This document shows positions 46,183 to 58,385 of a stretch of DNA of 64,000 nt, in pieces (within the stretch, counting starts at the first letter, position 1; each line of letters begins with the position of its first letter). Where the stretch lies: assembly GCA_017165825.1 (NCBI GenBank), contig CM029382.1:22752941-22816940 (forward strand). Direction: 5' to 3'. This DNA comes from Hepsetus odoe. Lineage: Eukaryota; Chordata; Actinopteri; Characiformes; Hepsetidae. Under the pieces are notes generated by a model. It ran no database searches. It was not told the DNA's origin and was given only the letters and a program-made list of their open reading frames with translations. A program made the position numbers and the translations under genes.

Positions 46183-48780
46183 TTATAGTCTAACCTGAGC
46201 TGTCCCTCTAATATACTCATTTCTAATCTTGTCCATCCTCGTCACACCCAACGAACATCTCAGCATCTTTGACTCTGACACCTCCAGCTCCGCCTCCTGC
46301 CTTTTTGTCAGTGCCACTGTCTCCAACCCATACAACATAGCTGGTCTCACTACTTTCCTGTAAACCTTCCCTATCACTCTAGCTAGTACGCGTCTGTCAC
46401 AAATCACTCCAGCCACTCTTCTCCACCCATTCCAACCAGCCTGCACTTTCTTCTTCACCTCTCTTCCACACTCGCTGTTACACTGAACTGTTGATCCCAA
46501 GAATTTAAATTCCTCCACCTTTGTTACCTCCACTCCCTACATCCTAACCACTCCACTTTCCTCCCTTTCATTCACACTCATGTATTCTGTCTTTGCCCTA
46601 CTCACTTTCATTCCTTTCATTTACTCCTCAAGCTGCTCCCTACTCTCACTACAGATCACAATATCATCACCAAACATCATCGTCCCCGGAGACTCCTGTC
46701 TAACCTCGTCCGTCAATCTGTCCATTACTATTGCAAACAAGAATGGGTTCAGTGCTGATCCTTGATGTAATCCAACCTCTACCTTAAATGCATTCGTCAC
46801 TCCCACTGAACATCTCACCACTGTTGCACTGCCATCATACATATCCTGAACTACTCTCACATACCTCTTTGTAACACCAGATGTCCTCATACAAAACCAC
46901 AACTCCTCTCTAGGCACCCTGTCAAATGCTTTCTCCAAATCCACAAAGGCTCCTTCTGACCTTCTCTGTACTTCTCCATCAACACTCTCAAAGCAAAAAA
47001 CCTTACTGCCGTTCACTAATCCTCACCTCTTTTCTTAACCTAGCTTCCACTACTCTTTCCCATAATTTCATGGTGTGGCTGATCAACTTTATCCCTCTAT
47101 AGTTACTACAGCTCTGTGCCACACCCTTATTCTTGAAGATCGGTACCAGTACACTTCGTCTCCACTCCTCAGGCATCTTCTCACTTGCCAAGATTGCGTT
47201 AAACAATCTGGTCAGAAATTCAACTGCCATCTCCCCTAAACATCTCTATGCTTCTACTGGTATGTCATCAGGTCCAACAGCCTTTCCATTCTTCATCCTC
47301 TTCATCGCTGCCCTTATTTCCATCTTGTTTATTTGCTGCACTTCCTGGTTCACTCTTCTCCTATCATCCAGTCTCTTTCATTTTCTTCATTCATCAGCCC
47401 CTCAAAGTATTCCTTCCATCTGCTCAACACGCTCTGTTCACCTGTGAGTACGTTTCCATTTCAATCAGCCCTGACCTGCTGCACATCTTTCCCAGATCTG
47501 TCTCTCTGTCTAGCCAATCGGTAAAGGTCCTTTTCTCCCTCTAACCTCTCATACAATTCACCAAACACATTATCTTTGGGCTTCACCACTGCTTTCTTCG
47601 CCCTGCGGTTCATCTCCTTGTACACCTGTCTACTTTCTTCATCTCTCTGACTGTCCCGTGTCGTCTTTGCCTCCCTCTTCTTTTGAATACACTCCTGGAC
47701 TTCTTGGTTCCACCACCTGGTTTCCTTATCCTCCTTCTTCCTTCCATATGTCAAACCAAGTACATTTGTAGCCGTCTGCCTTATCACTTCTGCAGTAGTT
47801 TCCCAGCAACACCTCCCAGTGCCCGTGTTAACTCCTGCCTGAAATCCACCTTGTAATCCTCCTTTAGCTTCCACCACTTGATTCTCGACTCTGCCCTCAC
47901 TTTCCTCCTCTTCTTGACCTCCAAGGTCATCCTACAGACCACCATCCTATGCTGTTTAGCTACACTCTCCACTGTCACTACTTTGCAGTCTCCGATCTCT
48001 TTCAGACTGACCCTCCTGCAAAGGATATACTCCACCTGTGAGCACCTTCCTCCACTCTTATACGTCACCCTGTGCTCCTCCCTCTTCTTAAAATAACTAT
48101 TAACTACAGCCATTTCCATCCTTTTCGCAAAATCTACAACCATCTGACCTTCAGCATTCCTCTCCTTGACACCATGCCTACCCATCACCTCCTCATCACC
48201 TCTGTTCCCTTCACCAACATGACCATTAAAATCTGCACCAATCATCACTCTCTCTCACCTGGGTACACTCTCTATGACTTCATCTAACTCACTCCAGAAT
48301 TTTTCCTTCTCTTCCATCTTACAACCAACTTGTGGAGCGTAAGCACTAACAACATTCATTATCACACCTTCAACTTCCAGCTTCAAACTCATCACCCTCC
48401 CTGACACCCTCTTCACCTCCAAAACACTCTCCACATACTCTTCCTTCAGGATAACACCTACTCCATTCCTCTTTCTATCCACACCATGGTAGAACAGTTT
48501 AAACCCTCCTCCAATACACCTGCTCTTCCATCTAGTCTCATGCACACACAAAATGTCAACCTTCCTTCTCTCCATCACATTAGCTAATTGTCTATCTTTA
48601 TCAGTCATGCTGCCAACATTCAAAGTCCTTACCCTCACTTCCGCTCTCCTCTCCGTCTTTCTTTCCTTCTCCATCTGGACATGCCTTCCTCCTCTTCTTC
48701 TTCTTCTTTGGCCAACAGTAGTCCAACTTCCACCAGCATCCTGTAGGCTAACAGCACTTTGAAATTGTATAGTCAAGACA
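46183..48780 (-). mobile_element. RTE-clade LINE with endonuclease and reverse transcriptase (inactive)
   Basis: Read on the minus strand: AP endonuclease blocks 'RTLNVGSMTDKDRQLANVME', 'VDILCVHETRW', 'VSAYAPQVG', 'MIGADFNGHVGEGNRGDEEV' (48776 to about 47860). Then RT blocks 'WRRSVLVPIFKNKG', 'FVDLEKAFDRVPREELW', 'GLHQGSALNPFLFAIVMD' and 'MMFGDDIVIC', where the usual catalytic Ala is Gly. Then 'VVRPAMLYGLETVALTKRQE'. The order and sequence style are of RTE-type fish LINEs. Frameshifts at several points and a missing stretch around 47000 and 47450 make it dead. It lies in the spacer of the palindrome. Confidence 0.85.
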
Positions 48781-49199
48781 GAAATTCCACAGGAAGCCAG
48801 TGAAGTCTGGATAATATTGGACTAATGTGATCAAAATCTCCTAGATCTAGAACATTCTGACAACAGGGCATTACAATAATCTAGTCTTGAGGTGATAAAT
48901 TCATGTATCAATGTTTCTGCATCATGTAGTGTGAGTGAGCTTCTAAGTTTAGCAATGTTTCTAAGGTGAAGGAAAGCTATTTTAGTAATGTTTCCAAAGT
49001 GTGTATCCAGACATAGATCTGAGTCAATTGTAATGCCCAGGCTATTGATGGTGGGTTTAAGAGTAACTGTAAAATTAGGAAAATCTAGCATTAAACCCAA
49101 AAGAACCTCTTTTCAGACTTTTACATCAGAAAATTGAGTGACATCCACTTTTTTTTTCTTATACAATCCTCAATCTTTTTTAATTTGAGTTTATCTTCT
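48781..49199 (-). mobile_element. LINE RT C-terminal fragment running into gap
   Basis: Minus strand encodes 'INSLGITIDSDLCLDTHFGN' and 'FITSRLDYCNALLS', the C-terminal region of a CR1/Rex-like fish LINE. The same sequence lies at 59250-60110 outside the right arm. Confidence 0.7.
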
Positions 49200-49699
49200 N
49201 NNNNNNNNNNNNNNNNNNNNNNNNNNNNNNNNNNNNNNNNNNNNNNNNNNNNNNNNNNNNNNNNNNNNNNNNNNNNNNNNNNNNNNNNNNNNNNNNNNNN
49301 NNNNNNNNNNNNNNNNNNNNNNNNNNNNNNNNNNNNNNNNNNNNNNNNNNNNNNNNNNNNNNNNNNNNNNNNNNNNNNNNNNNNNNNNNNNNNNNNNNNN
49401 NNNNNNNNNNNNNNNNNNNNNNNNNNNNNNNNNNNNNNNNNNNNNNNNNNNNNNNNNNNNNNNNNNNNNNNNNNNNNNNNNNNNNNNNNNNNNNNNNNNN
49501 NNNNNNNNNNNNNNNNNNNNNNNNNNNNNNNNNNNNNNNNNNNNNNNNNNNNNNNNNNNNNNNNNNNNNNNNNNNNNNNNNNNNNNNNNNNNNNNNNNNN
49601 NNNNNNNNNNNNNNNNNNNNNNNNNNNNNNNNNNNNNNNNNNNNNNNNNNNNNNNNNNNNNNNNNNNNNNNNNNNNNNNNNNNNNNNNNNNNNNNNNNN
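49200..49699. other. Assembly gap (500 N)
   Basis: Exactly 500 N, a common placeholder size, directly at the inner edge of the right palindrome arm. True length unknown. Confidence 0.99.
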
Positions 49700-50395
49700 G
49701 TAGACAGGTTATAGTACTAAAAGTTAAAGCCAGACGACTACGGAGGAGAAGAACCAAAAACTCCACTGTGTGGAGAAAAAGCCTCTGAGGGTCCAAGGTC
49801 GACTGGCTACCCAACCCCCTTGGGGATACTAGCAGTACAAAGTTTGTTCGGGTTTAACCCCAGGATCAGCACAGAGTCCTAAACTGCTTCCCAGGCTCAG
49901 CAAGTCGGTGCGGCCCCAGGTACTGATGAGCCGCCAGGATCCCTTGGCGCATCGGATGCACAGCACAAACCAGACGGTAGTTCGGTTTTGAACTCAGGCG
50001 ATGACCACAGCGGGCCCCACTAGACATGTGGGGAAAGAAATGGAACGGGGATGGTCAGTAATGAGCAGGATCCAGTAGTGACAGACACAGAAATAAAAAC
50101 ATTACAGTTTACAAATACAGTGCGATGGCATGTACAGCAGCACCAGCGACATTAGTAATGGTGCACTATGGTGATTGGTGCGGGTAAGCTATACTAAAAA
50201 ATAAGTCTTCAGCCGTGATTTAAAGACTGAGACTGATTCGGCATCCCGTACGTAAGCAGGTAAGCTATTCCATAATCTAGGGGCCCTGTAACTGAAAGAT
50301 CTAGGAGATCTATATTCTGGGATTTAAGTGGGCGATTAGGTGTATAGGTATTAAGCAGTTCGGTTAGATATATTCGGGCAAGACCTTTAAGTGCT
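49700..50395 (-). mobile_element. LINE 3' end, right arm
   Basis: Mirror copy of 43546-44241, cut by the gap. Confidence 0.65.
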
Positions 50396-50478
50396 TTTAA
50401 ACTTCAGTATTATTTCAAGAATGCAATACATTCTCTCAAACCTCCGTTGGCAGGTATTTTTGATTGAATTTAGGTGTG

Positions 50479-50751
50479 TGTAACGATCCTATGCCAGTAG
50501 AGGGCGCCCTGCTCTGATTGTGTACACCTGGGCATTGGGTGCCAGGTGTGCCTCATCGGGGCTGGCGTTATAAGCCCCAGATGCTGGTGATTCTGTGTGC
50601 GCACTTTTGTGATTATTCATGTTATGGTTTATACTTGTTATATTTAATATGTTTAGTTTTGAGTTCTGTACACGTTATCCGTCATTAAAGTTCAGTACGA
50701 AGCTCTTGGATCTGCGTTATAGTGTCCAGCCCTCAAAACCACATCGTGACA
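50479..50751 (+). mobile_element. Solo LTR in right arm
   Basis: Mirror of 43190-43462 with the same 5-bp duplication (GTGTG at 50474-50478 and 50752-50756). The insertion therefore predates the arm duplication, or the arms have been homogenised. Confidence 0.85.
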
Positions 50752-50836
50752 GTGTGCTTGCATGAAAATGACACTCATTTGAGAACCCAACCACCCAAAA
50801 GGCGCCACTGGCGAGGAGCTCAATCTTACCCTCTGC

Positions 50837-51349
50837 TTAGATGCTTACATAAACCACCCCCTTAATGAGGCACATGGCCGGGCCCACAAAAACAAAAAAA
50901 AAAAGGGACTTCTGACCAGCATCAGCCACGTCCAGGGCTGCTGGCGGTGTTGAGTTGTAATCCCAGAATCCCAGTCTATTTCTTGGATCTATGGTCATAG
51001 GAACAGAACTTTGCACTTTGTATACAGTGTTCACAATTACATGGCTCTCATCCTGAAGCATTGCATTGTAGCCAGCTTGAAAATAGAGCAAAACAGACCA
51101 TTCATCCTTGACTTGATTCTCAACACATTGTCCAATTCCGGGGTGTTTCCAAACATCCGGATCTGTGAAGGCACCATTCAAAAACTTTACATAAATCCAG
51201 TCCATACTGCACAAGAGTTCCACTGGTTTGAATGATTTGGTGGTGGTGTTTGAATAGGAGGCTGTAGTGATGGCAGGAAAACAGTTAATCTCATTAGATC
51301 CATCACTGCAGTCTGCGTGTTCATCCTGGAGCCAATACTTCAATAGGCA
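50837..51349 (-). pseudogene. LDLa-like ORF of unknown origin, right arm (open)
   Basis: About 170 codons remain open on the minus strand. It starts with an LDL-receptor class A-like half domain (51281-51349: C-x6-Q-x5-C-x8-C, ending DCSDGSNEINC). A Ser/Thr-rich linker with an N-glycosylation-type NTT follows, then Cys-containing sequence with 'DWIYVKFLNGAFTDPDVW' and 'DPRNRLGFWDYN'. No upstream start codon in frame is convincing. It sits right after retroviral RNase H-like sequence, so it could be an envelope-side region of the retrovirus or a captured host exon. Left arm copy is frameshifted. Confidence 0.45.
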
Positions 51350-51371
51350 ATCATAACCAAAAGTATGATGT

Positions 51372-52170
51372 TCACCCTGGGGACAGTGTGGAGGTTTTAA
51401 ACATACCCTTCATGGTTTCTCCACAGTCCATAGCATCTTGTTTAGCTCCTCTGTTACACGACATAGTCTTTTCATACAGTATTGCCTGTCCTTGTTTATT
51501 TACCACATGTTCCAGCTTGGTAAAGGCCTCTGTTGCTACCACTGGGGCCATTCCATGACACCTTGAAGCATTTTTAGCTCTCTCATCAGCAAAGTTGTTT
51601 TCCTTTATCAAGTAATCATTTACTTTCTTATGTGCCTACGGGATAGCCCATCATCAGTACTGAAGCCTTTTCATAATGTGCCGCTGCTAAACCCTGACAG
51701 CAGGGTGGCCTGCCTGAGCCATTTCATCCAGTTTAAGTGAAAACCCTTGTCATTGTGAAACACAGCACAGCACAACAAACCCTCTCATTAATTCATCGGA
51801 ATGATCCTGGTTCTGCCATAGTATATGATATATGCGTATACTCGTCCCGATCTTGATCTCCTTCCTGGTTCTGTCTAAATTTCAATATCTGAAGGCTGAT
51901 TGACTATCATAACCATGACACTGGGAACGTGGTAGCTGTACAGCCACAAGGACAGAGAAAACATATTAGCACTTGTGCTTTAGCAACAGACACACTAGCC
52001 GCCGGGAGGGGACTTTTATGGTAGAAATCCCCAGTAAATCCATTATTATTTATTTTCAGGAGGCCTGCCTGAGCCACTTCATTTATTTTAGTGCTATAAT
52101 AAGTTATTGGCTTTCAATAAAATATTTTCAATATTTCTGGTATTTTCAGACATTCTCCAACGAGACATGC
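51372..52170 (-). mobile_element. Scrambled retroviral fragments, right arm
   Basis: Mirror of 41780-42570, including 'NNFADERAKNASRCH' (51372-51611) and the out-of-order gag and RNase H-side pieces. Confidence 0.6.
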
Positions 52171-52481
52171 TAATGTGGCAGGAGGCACAACCTCAGAAAA
52201 CAGAACCATGCTCACACCAAAGCAGAGTGGTGAGTCACAAACTGGGATTGTACAACCGATGAGAGTCGTCACCAATCAGATGAGTAGTAGAAGATTCTGG
52301 ATCTGTGCAGGTACACGACTTAGACTTGTGCTACCTCACATAGTGAACTCTTAATTCAAGTCATTGATCTGAGGTTTGCTGCATTTCTTTGACTTTGTTT
52401 GATTTCTGACATGAAGTAGAAAATACCAGAGAGCCTTGATGTCTCAGAGTGACTGATACACTCATACCAGTCTTTAAAGCT

Positions 52482-53470
52482 GAAATGCCCTCTATGCCTC
52501 AGGTGTCCAGGTCAGGGTGGAGGGTTTACTTTGCAAGAGTTTTAGAGGGCAAGAGGGATGTCAAAGGGGCTGCTACGGTGCTAAAGTGCATTATGAAATG
52601 ATGATAAAAGTTTTAAATCCTCACCAGATTGTAGGCCCTACGGAGGTCCAGTTTGGTGAAGATCGTCGCTCCTTGCAGCTACTCGAGGGTGGCAGGGACA
52701 AGCGGTGGCTGATATCGATACTTAACAGTGACGGCATTTAGTCCCCGGTAATCAATGCATGGCTGGAGCCCTCCATCCTTCTTTTTCATGAAGAAAAACC
52801 CAGTGGAGGCTGGTGATATGGAGGGTATAATGAATCCCTGCTGAAGCGCTCCAGCCACGTACTCCTCTATCAGTGCAGGAGTTTAGCACAGTCCCAAGGT
52901 CTGTACGGGGGAAGCCGAGTGGCTTTCTTGGCGCTGAACACCTCACTTAGGTCAGCGTACTTGGCTGGAATGGAGGGATGCTGATTATCAAAGGGACTCT
53001 CCACTGAAGTGGAGGGAAAGGAAACCGTCGACGTGGGACAGTGAGCAGAACATTTAGGAGACCAGGACTTTATCACCCCTCTTCTCCAATCCAGGGAATG
53101 GTCTCTGTGTGAGTTTTAGAGTGAGGGTGAGTGGATCTGTGACTTGGGTTAGACACTTGGCGTTTACCTATCGTCCATCCACGGCCCCCCACTGACACAG
53201 GGTGGGATAGGGGATGTAGAGGGGTGAGGAGCCTGGCAGCCAAGGAGGATGAAATGAAGTTTCCAGCCGACCCAGAATCTAGAACAGAAACATTACCGCA
53301 TCACCAATTATTGGAAATCAATTGCATAGCCGTAGCAATACATAGCAATCGCCTCCGGATTGTCCGCGTGCGGGACGATCGAATACAGACCGAAACTGTG
53401 AGATGTGACATGCTGGAAAACATGGTCAGAATTCCAGTGACCAGGACCGAGGCATTTCGTGAACCGTGAC
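52482..53470 (-). mobile_element. Ty3/gypsy pol remnant, right arm
   Basis: Mirror of 40472-41460 with a few substitutions (for example two His/Arg differences in one frame). Confidence 0.8.
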
Positions 53471-53479
53471 AAGCTGAGG

Positions 53480-53834
53480 CAGTTTAACATCATCTTTATA
53501 GCTGGACTTGAAATTCTTACATTCTCTGATGCAGATGAGAGATCCTCATCAGATCTTTAACCAGAACTCTTCTCTTGTGTTAAATACAGAGGTAGAACCA
53601 CATTAAGCAGTACTTTTTATTTATTGAGTATTTTGTAAATGAAAGGGGAAAGAGGGAAAGAGGGGTAGATCACTTCATAATTTGGTCAAAGCTATGTGGG
53701 CTGTTCAATGGAAATGACTTTTCTTATCGTTTTAGATGATAAGAATCGTCTTATGATCTGAACAAAATTTTGATCTAAAAGGTTTTTACCTCAAGTCATT
53801 GTTTCTGTAATTGAATATTTACAGGTTTTGGTCT
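53480..53834 (+). repeat. Boundary inverted repeat, 3' side of gene C
   Basis: Mirror of 40108-40462. Partner on the 5' side is 57375-57712. Confidence 0.75.
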
Positions 53835-54180
53835 AATTTCCTTTGGGATCACTGCTTTGGCAGGGGTCTCAGGAGGAGCTCAACATCTATAAAGATGGAT
53901 CTCACATGAGGGGCTAAACATCTGAAAATATGAAGCTCACACAAGGAGCTAAACATCTATAAAGATGGAGCTCGGCTCATAGAAAGTCCTGGGATGATGT
54001 TCCACAGTGATTTGTTTGGTGCTACAGTTGTTCCAATTTAAAATTAAACAGGTTAAGGAGTCAATTTTGATTAAATTTAGATGATGGTTCTGATTGTAAG
54101 GGGGATATCAGTGACCAAATTATAAAACTTAGTAAAGGAGAAGGGGGGTGGGGGTAAAAAAGGGGAGTCGAGGAGAAATT

Positions 54181-56500
54181 TCAGTCGTCCACGGGGGAAA
54201 CTTTGCCACGGCTGCAGCAGCAGAAGGTCTTCTTTACAGCCTGCCACGCTCGTCTGAAGAAGGCACGGACCCGATTCCTCTTTTTGGGGATGGTGCCTTT
54301 GTGTGAGAGGAAAAAAGAAGATATATTTTACATTAGATATAATATTTTAAAACTTAATTACCTGAGTTCTCTAAAGTCTGTTCTAGATAAATGAATGGTG
54401 TAGTGATGTGATACTCACCAGTTGGGACGTTCTCCTCAGTAGGTTCTCCACTGAGACCATCTGATGGAGATTCAGCCTCAGTTATGTCTGGAATGCCAGT
54501 CACGTCCATCTTGTTATCTGCAGAAGAGGATATTTTTCATAAATTAGTGAAATGAAACATCAACATCAAGAGGGTGCAGGAAGACATGGTCTAAATGGTT
54601 CTTTTTCTTCCTACACATTTCTCCTGAAACTTTAGAAGAATAATAATAAAAAACATACCTTTACGTGACTCAAGGGCTAGCTCTTCTGGGTCGTTTCTAC
54701 AGGAACAAATCATTGTCAAAGCGAACTTTGTCCCGGGAGGCCCAAAAGCTTGTTGTTCATGACCGTCAGAGAGTGCTCCAGCTAACCCAAAGTTTTTGCC
54801 CATTATGTTTGTGAATTTTTCCTGTATATCGCTCCGCAGGTTCACCGCAAATGGGGAGCCAGATTTATGTTCTGCAGGCTCACTCTTGGTAGAAGTGTTT
54901 TCTCTGGGAAGCTCCTTGGACGAAGACGCCACATTTCTTTGAGTTTTGTCAAGTCCTTTTAGGAGCTTCTCAGAGATCCACTGCTGCTTGTCGACACTAA
55001 GTTCGTATAATATGGGTCTGGCCTTCTGGTCAACAATGGCCTGTTGATCATTTGTGTCCATCTCCATCGGCGACACCTCTTGGTCAGATTCCACAGTTGT
55101 GGGGAAAGAGGTGGGGAGGAGCAGACAAACTAGAGAATCACTGAACATTGCTTGATCCTCGCCGCAAGACTCAGAAAATGTCTCCCTCACAATACACTTG
55201 TGGCTGTCAACAGACTCCACCATAGCATCATTCATACAGCTACAGGAAGAGCTGCTGCTGGACTGTATGGAGCTTTCAGAGTCCTGAGGCATGACCATAT
55301 GACCAGGGCTTAAATCATGTCCCACCACCGAGCTGGACGACAGTTCACTCTCAATAATCGCAGTCATATTGATCTCTGGTACTTGAAGGCTCGACGGAGA
55401 CTCAACATGCAGGATTGCTGGTGCTGACACGCAGTTTGTGGATTCCATCATGGTCGGAACTTGGTTGTCCTGAACTTCCTCAGGAACAGCTGATTTGCTC
55501 TCATGAACCAAGTTCTGGAGAGATCCCACCTTCGTCTGTACAAGAAAGATTCTATTAATTATATCAATAGAAACTGTACACCTTGGACAACAGAACAGCC
55601 CATATTTAACACGGACCCCTGCAGAGGAAGCTTTAACTCAAACTAAGATGTTAAGCAAGAAGAAGATGTTAAGGACATCAACGAATTTGTTTGTTTTTGA
55701 ACTGATTGTAAAGGTGATAATTTCTGAAACTACAGCTGGAAAGAAATGTGAACACACTCGACACAGTTACTCGTAGTGGTCTTAGTGAAATGTGTATTTA
55801 TAAATATAAAGCTATTTTTAAATGTGTTGAACAAGAAGAGCTGACTTGCCTTTTCCTTCCTCGAGCACTTCGGCTGCTTTGTTGAAACGGTCTGTAAGTA
55901 CGCCGAGTACTGGTTATACTCCTTCCTTGAGCAAGTCACCTGAAATAAAGAAGAAGATTGAACAATAAAGAAGAAGATTGAGTTCTGAACGTGACTTGAT
56001 GTGGTCGGATCATTAAATCTGAGTTCAAAATCGTCACTCTCTGTAAGCTCATGTATATGTTTAGTGTGAATTTCTTTGGACTCTGTAGGTGTTTCTACCT
56101 TCTCATCAGGTGTCAGGAGACCCTGCTTGATCAGGTGCGCTTTCCTCCCTGCACGGTTGAAGTAACTCTTCAGATACGGGTCGTGAAGACTGTTGTAGGT
56201 CCGAGGAGTCACACTGATGTTTGGGTCGGACAGGTCGAATCCTGGGGTGTCCCGAATCAGCTTTTAAAAGAAAGAATGCAATCTATTAAATACCTGCATC
56301 TTAACACACTCAACGTTTCTCTACAAACGCTCGGTTCGAGTGTGATGGAAAGAACTGTGGAATAAAGAAGTCAAGTTTAAGATTTATAAACTTACGTTCT
56401 CCCCCAGCCTGGCCCTGTAGAAACGACCACCAGGACGCACATTAGAGTCCTGCGGTTTCTGTGATGGACGGGATGCCGCCGCTTTGCCCTTAGAGGACAT
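54181..56500 (-). CDS. FSIP2 N-terminus-like protein, copy C (intact)
   Basis: Mirror of gene B with identical exon lengths: 56396-56500, 56099-56260, 55850-55939, 54659-55535, 54419-54517, 54181-54296. All splice sites are kept, including the GC donor of intron 3. 482 codons, no internal stop. Differences from B that I can see are a Glu-to-Ala in exon 2 (RAGRKAHL), a Phe-to-Ser in exon 4, and a His-to-Arg near the C-terminus (CCCSRGK). So few changes in two open copies point to recent duplication or gene conversion, and perhaps selection. Role as for copy B: probable sperm-tail-related protein by its FSIP2-like motif; unproven. Confidence 0.72.
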
Positions 56501-57033
56501 CTGGAAAGAAGAGAAGACAACCTTATGAAACACCGTCCATGTGAGGGACAAATCTCATAAACCGAATGTGTGAACTTTACTCGTTTAAAAAGTATGTTCT
56601 TTTACGGTGAAGTTATTAAATTACATTAAATAATAAACCCAATGTTTTCATCTTACACATTTAAAAAGAATTTTCTTTTTATCTTATATTACACATTAAA
56701 TATATTACATATATTCCTAAATTGCTCACCTGAACATCTTTTCTTTACACTTAAAAAAATTGTATTATATTAAAGTATATTAAAAAACTAACTGAAAGTT
56801 TAAATTGTACACTTTAAAAAGAATGTTCTTTGATGTAGTTCAATATTATTATATTTTAATTCTACACTCTAGAAGAATGTTCTTTGATGTAGAAATGATA
56901 TTAAATGAATGAAGGACAGGGAGCTGTATTTACTTTTGGAAGATTCTTTTTCTCAATCTGTAGAGGTGAAAGAAGGCACGTCAGTTCCTCAAAGTAACCT
57001 CTCGAAAATGATGACTCCGGCTGCGCGCGCCCC

Positions 57034-57359
57034 TATTTATAGGCTCGGTTGTGACGTCACGCGGCCCCTCGTGACGTCACAAAGGCACGCGCCACCCACA
57101 GCTGCGTGCGCTATTCACGGAATGAGCTTTAATTCGTCCTGAAAGAAATGTTCTGTTCACTTATTAACATGTCTGCACGGACCCTTAATATGACAGCGAT
57201 GCAGGAAAGCGCAGTAAACACGGGTTTCTGTGTCTCTTTCCTTTCTTTTACTGTAAACTGCCAGTAACACCAGCTCCTCGCGCCGAGGGCCCTTCAGAGT
57301 TTCACCGTTAACGACGGAGCCTGGGGGCGGGGCCATTGGGGCGATCGATGATGACGTCA
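57034..57359 (-). promoter_or_regulatory. Promoter of gene C: three CREs, GC box and TATA
   Basis: Mirror of the B promoter. TATAAATA is at 57034-57041 (reverse strand). TGACGTCA is at 57052-57059, 57072-57079 and 57352-57359. One base next to the TATA box differs from B (gagcct against gagctt); the CREs are unchanged. Confidence 0.75.
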
Positions 57360-57374
57360 TAGAGCGCGAGCAGG

Positions 57375-57712
57375 AGACCAAAACGTGTAAATATTCAATT
57401 ACAGACAAACTGACTTGGAGTAAAGTTCCCCTTTTTAGATTGTTGTTCAGATCAACAGATGATTGGTAGTTGCTCCATCTAAAACAAAAAAAAAAGACAT
57501 TTCCAGCCACGCGCCCACATATCTTTGACCAAATTATGAAATAATCTACCACCTCTTTCCTTTCCCTCTCTTCCCTTTCATATAAAAATAGTCAATAAAC
57601 AAATAAAACGTTTCGATGAAGGTTCTACTTTATTTAACACGAGAACAGGGTTCTGGTTAAAGATCTGTCGAGGATCAGTTATTCAGGTCCGGCTACAAAG
57701 ATGATGTTAAAG
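57375..57712 (-). repeat. Boundary inverted repeat, 5' side of gene C
   Basis: Mirror of 36176-36513. Confidence 0.75.
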
Positions 57713-58385
57713 TGTTTCAGTAACACTCCATGTTACCCGGGCAGTGTCACTGCTTACAAAGTGAACCTGCTTGGTAGGTGTTTCCGATAAAGTGGCCATG
57801 AGTGTATCTTCAGAAGAGGAGCAGCCTGAACCCCCTGCTGTGGGGAAACACTGCTCCAGACTGAACCAGAATCAAAATGACACTGCAGTAATCTTCCTCA
57901 TCAGCTCCTGGGTTCATGAATAGTGCCACTTAGTGACTCATATGTCCAAACAGACACTGTCAGAATGAGATATTTCAGTTATGTGCTTGTAGGGGCTAAT
58001 GTTGCTGTGCTAGTTTTATTCAGAGATTAGCTGATCCTGTTGAAAGTATATTTTGGTACATTTACATGCAGGATTGATACAAATTGCTATGGTATATCAC
58101 AATGACACCAACATTATCATATTCATTAATAAATAATAGATTAAATTACAGAAATTAAATATTGTTTAATGGAAAATAAAACAGGAAGAAAATACATATA
58201 ATTACTCATTTCTATACATCTACACTTTACCAAGAAACAAACCTATTGAAATATATTGCACTAACTCTACTTTAATAGAAAAAGGTTTCAGATATATCAA
58301 AACAGCATCGGAAAAACATTTTTCCACCAAAGTAGACAATTCAGCCTGATTTCACTCAGGGTTAAATTTACTAAAGGCTTTACTA

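Larger units (their letters stand above)
49700..58385 (-). repeat. Right arm of large inverted repeat
   Basis: Mirror of 35330-44241. Differences seen include substitutions in gene exons 2, 4 and 6, one copy of the 54-bp unit, a one-base indel opposite 42710, poly-A length near 50890 and absence of the ~175-bp left-arm segment. The outermost 200 bp look more diverged than the centre. Confidence 0.93.

Noticed and set aside
46580..47544. Plus-strand frames across the RTE LINE
   Set aside because: Antisense shadows of the LINE coding strand with low-complexity Ser/Leu content.
49134..49814. Long reading frames across the 500-N gap
   Set aside because: Translation of N only.
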